From Trichostrongylus colubriformis (Eukaryota > Nematoda > Chromadorea > Rhabditida > Trichostrongylidae), in contig OZ022256.1 in assembly GCA_963978905.1 (NCBI GenBank), forward strand, positions 35,574,001 to 35,638,000: a stretch of 64,000 bases of DNA, in the 5' to 3' direction. Under the pieces are notes generated by a model. It ran no database searches. It had not been told where the DNA came from and saw nothing but the letters and a program-made list of their open reading frames with translations. This document shows, piece after piece, positions 1-12,200 of the stretch (position 1 is the stretch's first letter; the number at the start of each line of letters is the position of its first letter). The position numbers and the translations under genes were made by a program.

Positions 1-1892
1 ATGAACCTCTTTTAAATAAAAACAAATAAAAACAAAGCGGAGGTCCTGATCTGTTTGCTTTTGCCTTCAACCCTGAGGATGTCTGCCCAGGATTGAATGG
101 AATGACCTACTACATACTACAGCTGAATACTGGTAGAAGGAAGTTCCACCTACAATAAGGGAACTGTGTTTTACGCGGTTCTTCTCCCTTCATGCTCATC
201 TATTCCACCCAACAACCCACATTGATCGAGATAATACGTTTCAAACCCCGGATGTGCTGCCACGAAATTCAATTCATATTGATGATGGAGGACTCGACAC
301 TTGAGGTCCTGAGCTTAAATTCAATAAAAAATGACTGCCATTTGTAATGAGCTTGTTATGCTGGTGGTCGCGGTTACAATCCATTGTTTATCGAAAATAC
401 CTGCAAAATTGTGAATCCCACAATTTTCCTCCTATCCTCCTTACAGCAGCCGTTTAGTTGGGCAGTACTGTTTCGGTTTGAAGGCTGAGGAGATTCGACT
501 ACTACTTCAGACATAAAGTGTGTGGGTGGGATAGAAGATCCCCGGGTGTAGGTTGACACACACGAATTCAAACCTAGGCCTGTGACCCTGTGACAGCTTT
601 GGCCTTTGCCCTGCGACATAAATTATTCAGAAAGTTTGTTCATGTGAATCCTATCCTCCTTGCAAGTCTGTTCCATTGTATTGATGAAGAGGGTGATGCC
701 ACCAGACAGATATTTGAGAAAAAGTGATTTTTCAAATGGTTGAAAAAATCAAAATAGAGCCTCCCATACCTAGGGAAGATCCAATTCGTTGAAATCAACT
801 GCCACACCTAATTCCTCACTTCAGTATTCGCACAATGCTCTACTTGCTTTTCCAAATATCTCTAGAGAAAAGTGTATAGAGGACAAGTTTAAGGGATGTG
901 CATGGTCTCGATAATTTACATGCTTTGCGTGATTAGATGAGAGATTACGAGTTGAGAGAGTGGTTTCTCAGGGCAGTGAACCTCTTATGTCAATTCACCT
1001 TTCTCCAGTCAACGTTATTGGAGCTCTAGAGTTAAAGACCACATCTGAGCACTTTTAGTCTGCAAGTGTTTTGAGGTTAAACAAGGCATCTACTGAGGAA
1101 GTTTGGTGCCCGAGAGCCCGTTGGAACATCATATCGCGTTTACCCCGCGTCCTTGCAAGTTGTATTCCTTTAGCGAGATCATAACATTCCAAAGCCCTTC
1201 TCACAACACCCCCACTCTAAGACTCGGGCTTTCCAGCGTGATTGAAAACGGAGGTGCATGCCGAGAAACTCATGGTTTACCCTTCAAACCCAGTATGTTT
1301 TGTTTTAAAAGAGCGTGGTCGCACTGGTCGACGATCGCGGTAGCCATCGCAGTGTTTTGCATATTGAACACGCCTTTGTGAATAGAGATTTTCCGGTCAA
1401 GTGGAAGTGGGGAAATCAGTTAGGCTCTTGCACGCGCAGATAGTCGTGGCCATCTGTGGACTTAAAGGAATGCAATTGCATGGCTATTAAACTCAGCCTG
1501 AGTTTCCATTTGCATCTATTTACCGAACTATTATTATTCGTAGTTAGCAGATTACTCCATCCCTCCACTCACCTATATGTCCTCCACTTTTTTTTCTCTA
1601 GCTTTTGGCTCATACGGCATGAGAATAATTGAATAATAAACACAGATATGAAGACTGCTCGCATCTACGATGCCAGCCTCGTACGTTCGATTCTATTGAA
1701 AGCGCTTGATTTTTGGACTGCTTGATGAAATCCGCCATAAAAACCCACAATAAACAGATGAAACGCGCCCTCTGTTTCACCCATGCACTCCAAAGCTTCA
1801 CGATTGTGTCGACACAACAACAGGAAACTGCTGAGAGTGGCTCTTCGATGGTTACCCGTTGGAAGCTTTGACTATAACTTCCCATCACTTAC
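1..1892. other. No recognised gene; possible minus-strand exon near 374-606
   Basis: Nothing here matches a family I know. On the minus strand a frame is open from about 606 to 374. It begins after an acceptor-like TTTATGTCGCAG and reaches a weak donor-like CAG/GTATTT near 380. It encodes a polar, Ser/Thr-rich stretch with two adjacent Cys (GCCKEDRRK). It could be a downstream exon of the minus-strand gene whose exon lies at 1893-2206, but phase continuity is not established. The rest is AT-rich sequence with stops in all frames. Confidence 0.25.
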
Positions 1893-2206
1893 CTCAAGGA
1901 AATAAATTGTTGCGCGTTTCTCACTGGCATGGGACCTATAGTACTGCGATCTAAATCCTATGTGTGATGTTCGTGTGGTTTTTCCCAACGAAATAGAGAC
2001 TGGCAACTGAGTCTCGATCAGCAGCGCTGCACAATCGTTAAACAACAGCCGTCTGCGGTTCCAAATAACCGGTGTCAAATTAAGGTTATTACAATATAAC
2101 TCGGTGGTTGGGTCACATACGATTACAACTCGTTTGTCAACCATCAGCTGGGCAATCTTGCTGGCGAACCTCATCGTCCGAATGTCGACACATGCAACTA
2201 TGACTT
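1893..2206 (-). CDS. Internal exon of an unidentified minus-strand gene, weakly CUB-like
   Basis: On the minus strand a clean acceptor (TTTTTTCAG, 2215-2207) is followed by 314 bp of open frame and then a consensus donor (CTTGAG/GTAAGT, donor at 1892). The exon encodes about 104 residues starting VIVACVDIRTMRFASKIAQL. It has three Cys. Near its end is the segment LLIETQLPVSISLGKTTRTS followed by HIGFRSQYY. The last part resembles the closing strands of a CUB domain, where a hydrophobic strand is followed by a GF-x-(A/S)-x-Y motif. The usual Cys pairing is not evident, so this family call is weak. The strong splice sites are the best evidence that the exon is real. The gene would run divergently from the CoREST-like gene at 3270. 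Neither its first nor its last exon is identified. Confidence 0.45.
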
Positions 2207-2387
2207 CTGAAAAAAAGGAACCCAAGTTTTCACTGCAATGAAAGCAAAGCCTTGCGCTGATCGGTTTTTCCAGAAATCGACCATATTTAGATAGAATTCG
2301 ACGCGAGAAGTGGTCGGCGATGCAGATAGGAGTCCGTAGAATCGATATTTTCTTTATCGCCTGGCGCACTCCACATCTCTCGCCGAC

Positions 2388-2752
2388 TACGGTAGGTCGC
2401 GCCGCCCGCCGCTGCCGACACTCATGCTTCTACCAGCGAGTTGTGTTCGTCGATCTATGCCATCGCCATCTTGACCATATTTGTCCATCTTCAGCATTCT
2501 CGTAGTATCAGTTACCTTTTGTCGATTTATCACGAAATTTGCGGAAATTTCTGTGAAATCGTCGCTTAAAACGCTTTCATCGCTTTTGTTGTATGGTGGT
2601 GGCGGCGCGCAGCGTCTTCCTGTGTCTCTCGCCTTGCACATGCTGTATCGCGTTCTCTCGTCGCGCACCCCAGTCACTCTGCGTCTCTTGCCACGCATTC
2701 GCATCTGATGATTTGAAGCGGTTAGTTGTCGATCATTGTCACTCGATATCAC
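2388..2752 (-). CDS. Open frame, possible 5' exon of the divergent minus-strand gene
   Basis: This ATG-initiated minus-strand frame of about 120 residues is rich in Arg, Asp and Ser. It includes a proline run (CAPPPPYNKSDES) and a basic N-terminal segment (MRMRGKRRR). A donor-like CC/GTAGTC lies at its 3' end. The exon at 1893-2206 would need a different incoming phase, so the two cannot simply be joined as seen. Composition is coding-like, but the opposite strand is also largely open. It may be the first exon of the gene continuing at 1893-2206, or chance. Confidence 0.25.
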
Positions 2753-3269
2753 TCAGTATGGCATGGTGGAACCTCCATTAGAATGAAGGTCCCTGTTTTG
2801 ATGAAAATCACGGAGCTCACGGGATGAGCATGATGCTGATACGCTGCGGGGTTTCTGAGTTTAATCAGATCACAATTTATTAACATAATAGGTGATTAGA
2901 TTCTACGTGTTTGATGCAGTGCATTGTGAGCTGCACGATAGTCGGAATATCGGGGCGATTTGTTATCGCAGGTGTGCTGCGTGTCAGTCAGATAAGAACT
3001 CTTTTTCATCTGGTTGAGAGTGGGCGTTCCTGTACCTGCGTTCGCGTTGCGGTAACTTGACATGATAGCACTCGCTCAGTCCATTTTCTCATCAGTAGTT
3101 ATTCGGCAGCATTGGGTTTGCAATCAGTGCGATCAGGTACACAGTTATCCCATGAGTGTTGAAAGGATTAGTGAATATCCACATCATATCGATAAACAGT
3201 GTGAAGAAAACACTTGATTTTTACTCTTTTGATTTCAGGAAAATAGAGAAGGCTCGCCGCTAAAGGTAC
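2753..3269 (+). promoter_or_regulatory. Intergenic stretch and 5' splice acceptor of the CoREST-like gene
   Basis: A strong nematode-type acceptor (GATTTCAG, ending at 3238) lies 31 bp upstream of the first ATG of the CoREST-like gene. An in-frame TAA sits between this acceptor and the ATG. This fits either a spliced-leader trans-splice site or a 5' UTR intron. I see no TATA box or other defined promoter element. The stretch separates two apparently divergent genes, so it probably holds both promoters. That is inference from arrangement only. Confidence 0.4.
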
Positions 3270-6200
3270 ATGCAGCGAGTATCGACAGCGCCGTCGCTGC
3301 TCATACAATCGCATCTGCTCCAGAAACCGTCCTCTCTGGTGCGAACCACTTCCTCTTTGCAAAAGTCGCACGGTAGGCGTGTGTCGACGTCGGTGGACGT
3401 TGCGCACTGCCATCAGAAGTTATTGCAAACCAAAAGATCATCGAACAGTGACGGTTCTGACACTCACAAGGTCAACCCTAATAAGGCGTCAGAAGGGCTC
3501 GCGCTGAAGACGTCAACGAAATCGGAGCAGACATCGATGACTTCACCGACAGACGGTCAGGAAGCTCCCTCGCCAAGTGTTCGGACCACCACTGAGGTTT
3601 GTGCGAACAGTTCCAGACTTTATGATCTTCTTTTTCACAGGTAGGTTGCAGTGGCAAAGAATGCATAAGTGGGTTTCTATCTACCTACTCCGTTACACTC
3701 ATCTTACCACGGCAGCCTTTTATCCAAGAATTTCCTAAGGCTGTGGTTCTGTTTCCCAAGGGACCGTTAAACGTGTCATATTCCCTCTTCAAAGCCAGAT
3801 TACCTCGACGACATTGTCATTCATCGGGCTCCGTTCACAGCTTACGTTTTGGAACATTTTGATATTCAGTGTTCGGGAAAAGGTGTGTATCAATGTGGAA
3901 GGGTATCCGGGTCATATTTGACATAAACCATTATAATATCGACTGTAGTTGGAGACGGCATATCACCCATCGGAATATCCCAAACTGCGGATCCGCGCTC
4001 ACCAACCCGCTGAATATCCCAAAACCTTGACTAGGAACGTTGCTCAAACAAGCACTGACGGTCTGGCAGATCATACGGGTGAATTTCACCGACGAACTTC
4101 CAAATGACGGTTGGCCCGCCTTTTATCTGCTGTTTGGGCACACTTCATATTATTATTTGCGCTTAGTATATGCATTGGGTGCTTCTTGTTTGAGTGATAG
4201 CAGCTGTTTCTACCGACCAGTCTTGAATAACCAGTTCAGTCTGTTATCAAACTGAGCTATCATGCGGATATGGGAAGAGCAGACGTGGTTCATCCACCCC
4301 GGAGCTTCTTCCCCAGCTAGACTCAGGTGAAAACAACACTCCGGCGCACAATTATTTCATCGTATCGTCACCTCCTTTTGACTTTTTATGGCTGTGTGAA
4401 AAGGGATTTAGCTGCTTGGTCCAAATTGCTTCCCCACTTATTCACATAGCGTCCATATTTACTATGACTTGTTGACCTGAAAGGTTGTCTGCATATAAAG
4501 TCAGACTTTTTGGAAATAAACAAATCGTTTTCCAGAATGATCTTCAAATCGACGTCACTGATTCAGCCGACACATCGAAAACGTCGTCTAGTCTTCTCAC
4601 GCCGCCTTCAGAAGATGACCAAGACGTAAGTCGCATCCAGTCCGTGGCTTTATTAGATATCTAGTGTTACCCAGATCACAAATGCAACTGAAAAAGTAGT
4701 GTATAGAAGTGAGTTATCATTTCCCTTCACTTTAGTTACAGAAGGAGCTTAATAGTTTGCATTGATTGGTTGACACCATCCCGCCAAACTTTTCAAATTC
4801 GTGAATGAGCTGGTGTAACGATGAGCTTTACTCAGATACTTAGAGTACTTCTCCATGTTTTTACACCTTTTTCGGCGGAAAGGTGACTGTTTCAGGGTTA
4901 GTCGCCGCAGTGTTATTCATTGCGAGTATCCCGCATTCTTATTTAGATATCACGAGTGAACACTTTCCCAACTGAGTGCAATTAAGTGTGCGGTCATGGA
5001 ACTTACATTCACCCATTCATACTGTACACGAGTACTTCGCGACTGCTCGCATACCACCCACTTCCATAGTGATCGCTTAGAGAAACCGCATCATTTTTGT
5101 GCTATGAAAGCTAGATCCAAACTCTGTGCCTGCTTTTGCTGTTGTCGTGTTTATGAGAGCTGTACCCCTATGCAATTTTTGCGCATTTTACTGCTGTACT
5201 ATGTAGAGAAAGCTGTGAGGTTCGGGCTGCCTCAAAAGGCCTTTTGGAGTATAGTTAGAGATGATCTATTCTATGGCAAGATTTAATGCGAGTATATGAT
5301 TGTTGAAGATACATCAGTGTTAGCGCTGTCGTTGGTAAGACTGGACGAAAACATTCGATTCGAGCAGATCCGGTTTTTGGGTAGTTCAAAAGTGTGACCG
5401 CATTCGCATTTTAGCATGTTTTCTGCATTTTGCGCTGTTTTGCATGTGCAGAAGCTTGTAACTATTTGAAGTTCCGGTGTGGCTAGTGGCCGCCAAGCCG
5501 GAGCGCTAACTCAAAGAAAGTTTGAATTGTCATGTCAGTTCCATATCTGGTGTAGATCTGTTCCCAAGTTCATTTGCCATCTTCTCGTACTCAGCGAGAC
5601 TTGGCGAAAAACCAGTTTTAGAGATGAGCACTCCAGAGAAATGATTTACATCGTGTTTTATATGTCACTGTCATTGCTCACCGGCCGACAATTACCACTG
5701 CTTTTGTAACAACAGCTTGATTCTACAAATTGTGCCTTATGGGTTGATTTCTATTTTAGAGTTTCCCTCCGTAGGCACAGGCACCCAATTCTAAATTATA
5801 ACGATTTTTAAGTATACGGAGACGGCAGTTCCGATATTTTGGGTGTTTCAAGTGTACATATGCTCAATACATAGGACTCTTTTATATTCGTTTGATTGCT
5901 GTGGAAGCGAGAATGGAAAACGCAGGGCCAAAGTCGGGAGTAAAGCTATATCGTTTTTGGTTTCTTGTTGTCTATATTTCGTCCCCACTTTTATCGGAAC
6001 CGTGCACAGCTCTTACTCATTATGATGGAACTTACTCGCTCCGAGCTGTTGCAATTCAGCGTCTAAATCTATACTTTCAGTCAAAACCCAGTCCTGCCCA
6101 GTCGTCTTGTGGTGGCGTGCAGAGAAAACGAAAGTCGAATGGTTTTCGTAAAACTGACGAATCAGTGAGGAAGAGTGGAAGGTACAAACAACAACTCCAG

Positions 6201-9200
6201 TTCTTTTTTTAATTAGCAGTGGATGAACAGAGTAGAGTATGTTCTTCCAGGTTTTCATAAAACAACTTCATCCCTCCATAGCTAGGGTCATGTCATCACT
6301 AGGGTATTGATAGCGACTTCCTGTTCACCCAACCTTATGAGGATCTCACTGTGCTCTTAACGTCCCGTGTTTTCAAGCTTCTGTCATCGCCCAGCGGGTC
6401 CTAGTGGGTACGGTCAAGAATCGCGGGAAACGCTAGATGCTACGAAGCATTATCCGTTGCTCTACCATACGACTTCATACGATTGAAACCATTCTGTCAT
6501 CATCCAGCGTGGCTTTGGAGGTTATTCCGTGGATAATATGGGCCTGAAGGGATGATGCTGTCCAGCTGAAGAATGTCATGGGTGATTAAATGGAATGTTG
6601 GTGGCAAGTGGAAACGAACCCCCATACTCTCACCATGAAGGCAAGCTGTGTGGTGACGCTGCATTAATGGGTTTCAATGACTCATGACATTTGTTCGCTA
6701 TGCGGCGGTACCCGTTTTAGTATAAGGAAATGTGGAGAGTATGTTTAAGTACTCACTGTTGAGTCTCTAAATAGATGACATTCTTTGCGTTTTCATTTTG
6801 AATCCACTCAGTGCACATGTTCCAGAATAACGAGGACATGTGATCCATCTGCAGCGGACTTTGTCGACAATTATGTAGACTCTAAGCGGTTGAAACAACG
6901 TAAGTTCTCTTTACTTGAGTCTTTCTGAGAGTTTGCATCCACTGCGTTGCTGCTGCTGATGTCTGTTATAACTTGCTTCTTCGACTTCTTACCATGGCGG
7001 GGTGCGGGTGTTATACTGATGTCGTGTTGGTAGTAAGGGCGCGCGTTTATTTCATTTTAGCCATCTGGTGAAGTAGGAAGACAGCAACTGCTGCCAATGC
7101 GAAATGCCATCGGAGCGTCTTCGCACCTCTGGCATGCAGATAAGAGTGGTACACAGTTAATCTCACTGCGCGTTCCACACAACGTATGTGTGTTTCGATC
7201 GGTCTTCTTAGATACATGAAATTGCGCGAACTGCACCTAATCGAAATATTTCCGCAACCGTAGAGTGCAAAGATGCTGAAGCGAAATAATTATTCTCCTT
7301 GGATGTGACGCGAAAATCTCAGTCTGATCGAGGCTCCGCAAGATATTCTAATAATAAAATTCGCACGCAATAGGCCTTTAGGCCGTAGTAGCCGTTGCAC
7401 GCATGCTAAAGGTCCTTTCTAAACCCCTCCATTTTGCACTCTGGTGATACGGCTAGTAGAACAGTAGCCAGATAATGTAATGTTAGTTGTTCTGTGAGAG
7501 TTTTGCTCAACCTTCAGTGCTCTCCATTTTAGCTCGTGTTGTGCAACCTCCAAAAGGTGCCAAACGAATACCTAATGTGATGCCACGAAACAAGGGTGCA
7601 AAGGAAAAGGACAAGCTGTCAATAGATATGGTCGGCCCGCGAACGAGAAGTAGCCTCGTGGAATTGATATCTCCTCTTGGTGGCACTCGGCGAAGGAACA
7701 CGCATATTGAACTATCGGCCAAGATTGGCCCAGAACATCAGGTAGTTAACCTTTTCCTGTATTCTGTTACGAAAAAGAGTGCCATCACACAACGGGGTTG
7801 GGTAAAACGTAAAGCTCGGCGACGCTTTTTCCGTTTCTCCAATACGAAACGTTGTTTAGCTACGTAATGGTGGTCTAAATTTTTGTGGAAAAGTTTTCAT
7901 CCCCTCTGCAACCTGTCAGTGTCTTCCAGCAATATTTTATGGTTTCATCAAACTCTATGGTTATTTCACCCAAGCCGTTGTCCTCTGCCACGTACTATTC
8001 ACCTGAAATTTAGTTTAGTGCAAAAGTGAAGCCGTACATACATAATTTTCGGCTATTACGGATGTTTTCGTCACATAGTGTTTTTCGAGGAAAACAAGTA
8101 CATGACGTTTCCATTTGAATGATTGAATCTACGCAACTAATGGGTTAAGTATTCGGAATCTTTGAACCCTATAGCACGATCAGTCTGCGTACGATCTGTG
8201 ATTCTGCGATCCGCAGGATTACATACTCGCAGAATCGCAGTCTCCTTGATCTTCTACCACTCTATGTTCGTGAGTGGTAGCAGACATTTGCGATGCTGCG
8301 ATTATGCGGATCATGTGGTCCTAAGGACCACAGAATCGCAAATTTCAACCTCAGCTTATTTTATCATATTTGTCGTTATGAAATAATCATGGTATACACT
8401 GACGTGGCATACCGCAGCAGCACTTTCCTTCATCATTGGGCCACTTCCCATAATTTTTTGTCTACTCTTACTCGCCTGAGTCATTAGCGAAATCCTGTCG
8501 ATTGATCTTGCTCAAAATAACGACCCATATGATCTTGCTCGAAATAACTACCCATAATTCTCACAAAACTTCGTTCACGTTCTATTTCAGCTCTCACACA
8601 AAAATATTCCAGGCGACATTCGAGCCATTCTACGCCTGTGATTTTGTAGTTCCCTCGGTTTCGAGTGTTGACGAGGAGCCTGATAGGGATGAACCGGTAA
8701 GTGTGCAAAATTTCGCTGAATGATGTTTCAGCAGGTAAACCGTTTCTCAATATTCTCATTTTAAATCACTTGCCCGAGCATCTGTTGCGGCCGTTATCGG
8801 CCAAAAGAATACTTCTGACAGCGGAAGTGTACCAGATCGAAGTGGCCGTTTGCAATGAGACACATCATTTAATGCGCTCTTGGACACCGATTTCATATCT
8901 GTGTTCAAAACCTGCCAAAGGATTCTATGAAGTGAGTTGTGGATGTGGAATTGAAATTTGAAATCGGCGTCGAATGATATCCGTCTCATTGCAAATGGCC
9001 ACTTCGAGGTATCCTTCCCTTGTGCGTAGCACTATCGCTTGAGTACGTAGTGTGGGTACAGCGGTGAAAAAATGAGACATGCAACCAAGCGTTTTTAAGC
9101 CATATTCTCATCTCTTTTCATCCTGCATTCGAAGTGGTCATGAAATGAACTTATGGTTGCCGGACCGAATTTCTTTATTGAAAATTAACTTTTCGAGATT

Positions 9201-12200
9201 GTTTTCATTGAGGTCAGTATAAAACTACATAGGGTATGCGCTGAACTGGAAGTATGCCGTGTGTCACTTCTCCATTGTGCTGCAAGTTCGCTGCTCGCTG
9301 CGCACAGCACGTGCACCATTGCTGAAGCGACAACATCTGGGACTTGTGAAGTGGTCCATAATTGATCGTGTTAAATCAAACACATTTGATATTGAGTTCA
9401 GCCTATTATATAGTTTTGACTTCGAAAAGACATCCATCTCTGTGATCAAGCTTGTAAACATCTTTAAACCAACGCGGAAGCAACTGTGACGTGAGACTCA
9501 AATATAATCCCTAGGCACTCATTTAATAAACTACCGTCCCTGAATTCTGTTATTCCTTGAGGGGAAGTTGTGTGGAACTTCAGCAGTTGCAAGCGACCGC
9601 TTCTTCTCGTTTGCTCCTTGAACATCTTGAAGGGGTTTAATAGCTGTGCCCACGCTGAATGTAGCCTGAGATCTAATGTTCATCAGTCTGCTGTGGTGAT
9701 GAATTACTGCTGTGCTACACTTAAGTTCTCCTTATTGTGAGAATGTGTTTCCAGAGAAAAAGGGATGGAAGGTGTTGGATTTAGTGGAACGTTTCTGGGT
9801 TTGTGCATTCATATACCACTGCGTTACCCTAGGGCATTCGATCCTTGACAGAAAACTGTTCCTTTTTTGAGACTTTGTGATATTGGCGAAGGGGGGGGGG
9901 GGGAATCGGGCATAAGTTGCTGTGTGTTCGTAGAAAGACTGTGCGGTGAAAAGCATGTAGGTTGCAAGGCGGCCTACATCATGCATAGGTTTCCGAAAAC
10001 ATTTGTATGCGATACTGTGCCTTTCAGATATGGCATGTTGAACCAAGCGGTAGCTGTCCATACACAGAAGAAGAACTCGATGATGCTTGGATGGCTGTTC
10101 GGTGCCAATACGGAGGAAACATTGGACTTGATTCGGTTTGTGTATCTATGAATTTTGCTTCACATTTCTTTTACAACAAACACTTTATCCCTCATTATCC
10201 TCCGCCAGAATTCCTGTCAATTTCAGATGTTGTACTGTCTAATGAAGCATAACCATAGTATAGACGCAATGCTAGAGAATATCGAGATGGAGCAGTGGGA
10301 CAACTTATCGCAACCATTCGAAGAGTAGGTTCTGTGATATCAGTTTGGGTAGACGTCAGCGTGTCGGGACAGAGTTCAGGCTGCTTCTTATCCCTTTTGA
10401 ACAACATTTATTAATTTTGTCGGTCGTGGGTCTATTGGAAATCCGTTTCCTTTTCCTTGCTCTTCTCCCTTATGCCGTCACTTCCTCACCGTGAGACCAT
10501 ATTTTCAGGCTCAACATAGCCCAACAAAGAGAGTTCGAACGAGTTCTCCGAGACCTGAAAGGAAAGAATTTTGGTGCGATACAGGATAAGTTTGTGAGTT
10601 TCTGTATACTTGATGAGAACTTTTTGATTAATATCCCGATTTTGAATGTGTTGCAGATGAGACAGTACTATTTGGGCGAAATTACTCAGTACTACTACCA
10701 ATCCAAACGACGCGCTTGTGTACATGAGCGGTACACGCGTTGTTTGTGTAGAGAAAGGTGAAGATTTTAGAGAGTAAGGCGTTATTCACTGTCACCATTA
10801 TACACAGTGAAAGCGAAATTTTCAGATTGTCAAGTGCCACTATCGCACAGGTGCCACGTTATGAGTGCGCAAACTGTTCGAAGTACCTGTGGGAAGGAAA
10901 GCATCGACCGCCGAAGTACTGCGCTGTTTGTCAACTGTATTACAAGTATGTTCGGTTTTCCCCTTCAGAAGGCTATTTGGTGTTCTTAATTTAACATTGC
11001 AGCATCCCTTCCTCTTTTCTGTTTTTTTTCGTTTCCTACGATATTAGAAACTCTGCGTTGTAATCTCTCTTCGATGGGCCTCAAACCCCTGTACCTCGGC
11101 CGTCGACGAAGTTGCCTCCTACACTGAGTCGTGTTCCCATCATTCTTAGTGCTCCGTATTTCCTCTTTTTCCATCTTTTTCCATGAAGTTTTTTTTTTCC
11201 TTTTTGCGATTCTTACTTGCTGATTATGCTGCCTGTTCAGTTCGTATCTCTTTCTTGGATCATTGAGCAGAGACTGTTGTAGTACATTGTCATAAGTAAG
11301 CTCAGCTTTTGCATCTGAAAAAGAGCCCTTGTTTTTAATCACTTATTTCACAGCAACGTTTCCATCTTATTTGTGTTTGCACTGTGTGGTATGAAATTCA
11401 GCTTGTGAATGCTTCTGCATGTTCAGAAGAAATGGCCATCATCGGAACGTCGTTGGCAAATTATTTGAAACGGATGAGAAGATAGTAAGACGATGGATAG
11501 AATTAGAAAAGGACAACAAGCGAACGATGTCAAGTGATGAGGTAAGACGTGCATTCAATTTCTCCTGTCATCGCCGCGGAGCATTTGCGCTGGTTTTATC
11601 ACACTTGATGTTCTACGATAATAACCAAGTGAAAAGTGGGTAGAGTGTTGGGAAGTATGTGAATGCTGCTCACAAGGAATTGGCCGCATCGAGATGGGTG
11701 CAGCTAAAATCAGAGAAAAAAAGCGCATACGATGTGGGATAGTGATGAGAATGGGAGATCTTTCTATGTAAGAGGGGACCGACTACTGAATTGCATCAAT
11801 AGGTGAACACAAGTGCACAGAGCAAGTTTTATGGATGACGAGAGCACCGGTCGATATTGATCGGAATCATCGGTTTTTGTGTAGAGGGCCGGAAATAGGT
11901 GAAAGGTCACACCAGGGGATAGGTAATGACATGGTGAAATTCTCATGGAACCACGGACTATCGATCTATATCGATCGGGGTTATCGGTTTTCGTATAGAG
12001 GCCAGGAAAAGGGTAACAAAATTCTTCAACAGGTGGGTACCGAGAAAGGTTTACAGAAAGCAGCAATTATTACTCACGCCTATCGTGAGATGCGCGCAGT
12101 AGTGTGCACCAGCCAACTGGTTTATCATAGTTGAGATATTTGGCTTATGTTAAATGTGTTCCATCATTCGCATCTAGATGACCAAGAAATTGTTCTAAGA

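Noticed and set aside
3239..3394. Alternative frame ENREGSPLKVHAASIDSAVA ending at a CACG/GTAGGC donor
   Set aside because: It has an open frame and a possible donor, but the ATG frame from 3270 joins the next exon in phase and continues through the entire gene.
7518..7532. Alternative start of CoREST-like exon 5 at TTCAG/TGC
   Set aside because: Both acceptors keep phase. I chose 7533, but the upstream one would add five residues and cannot be excluded.
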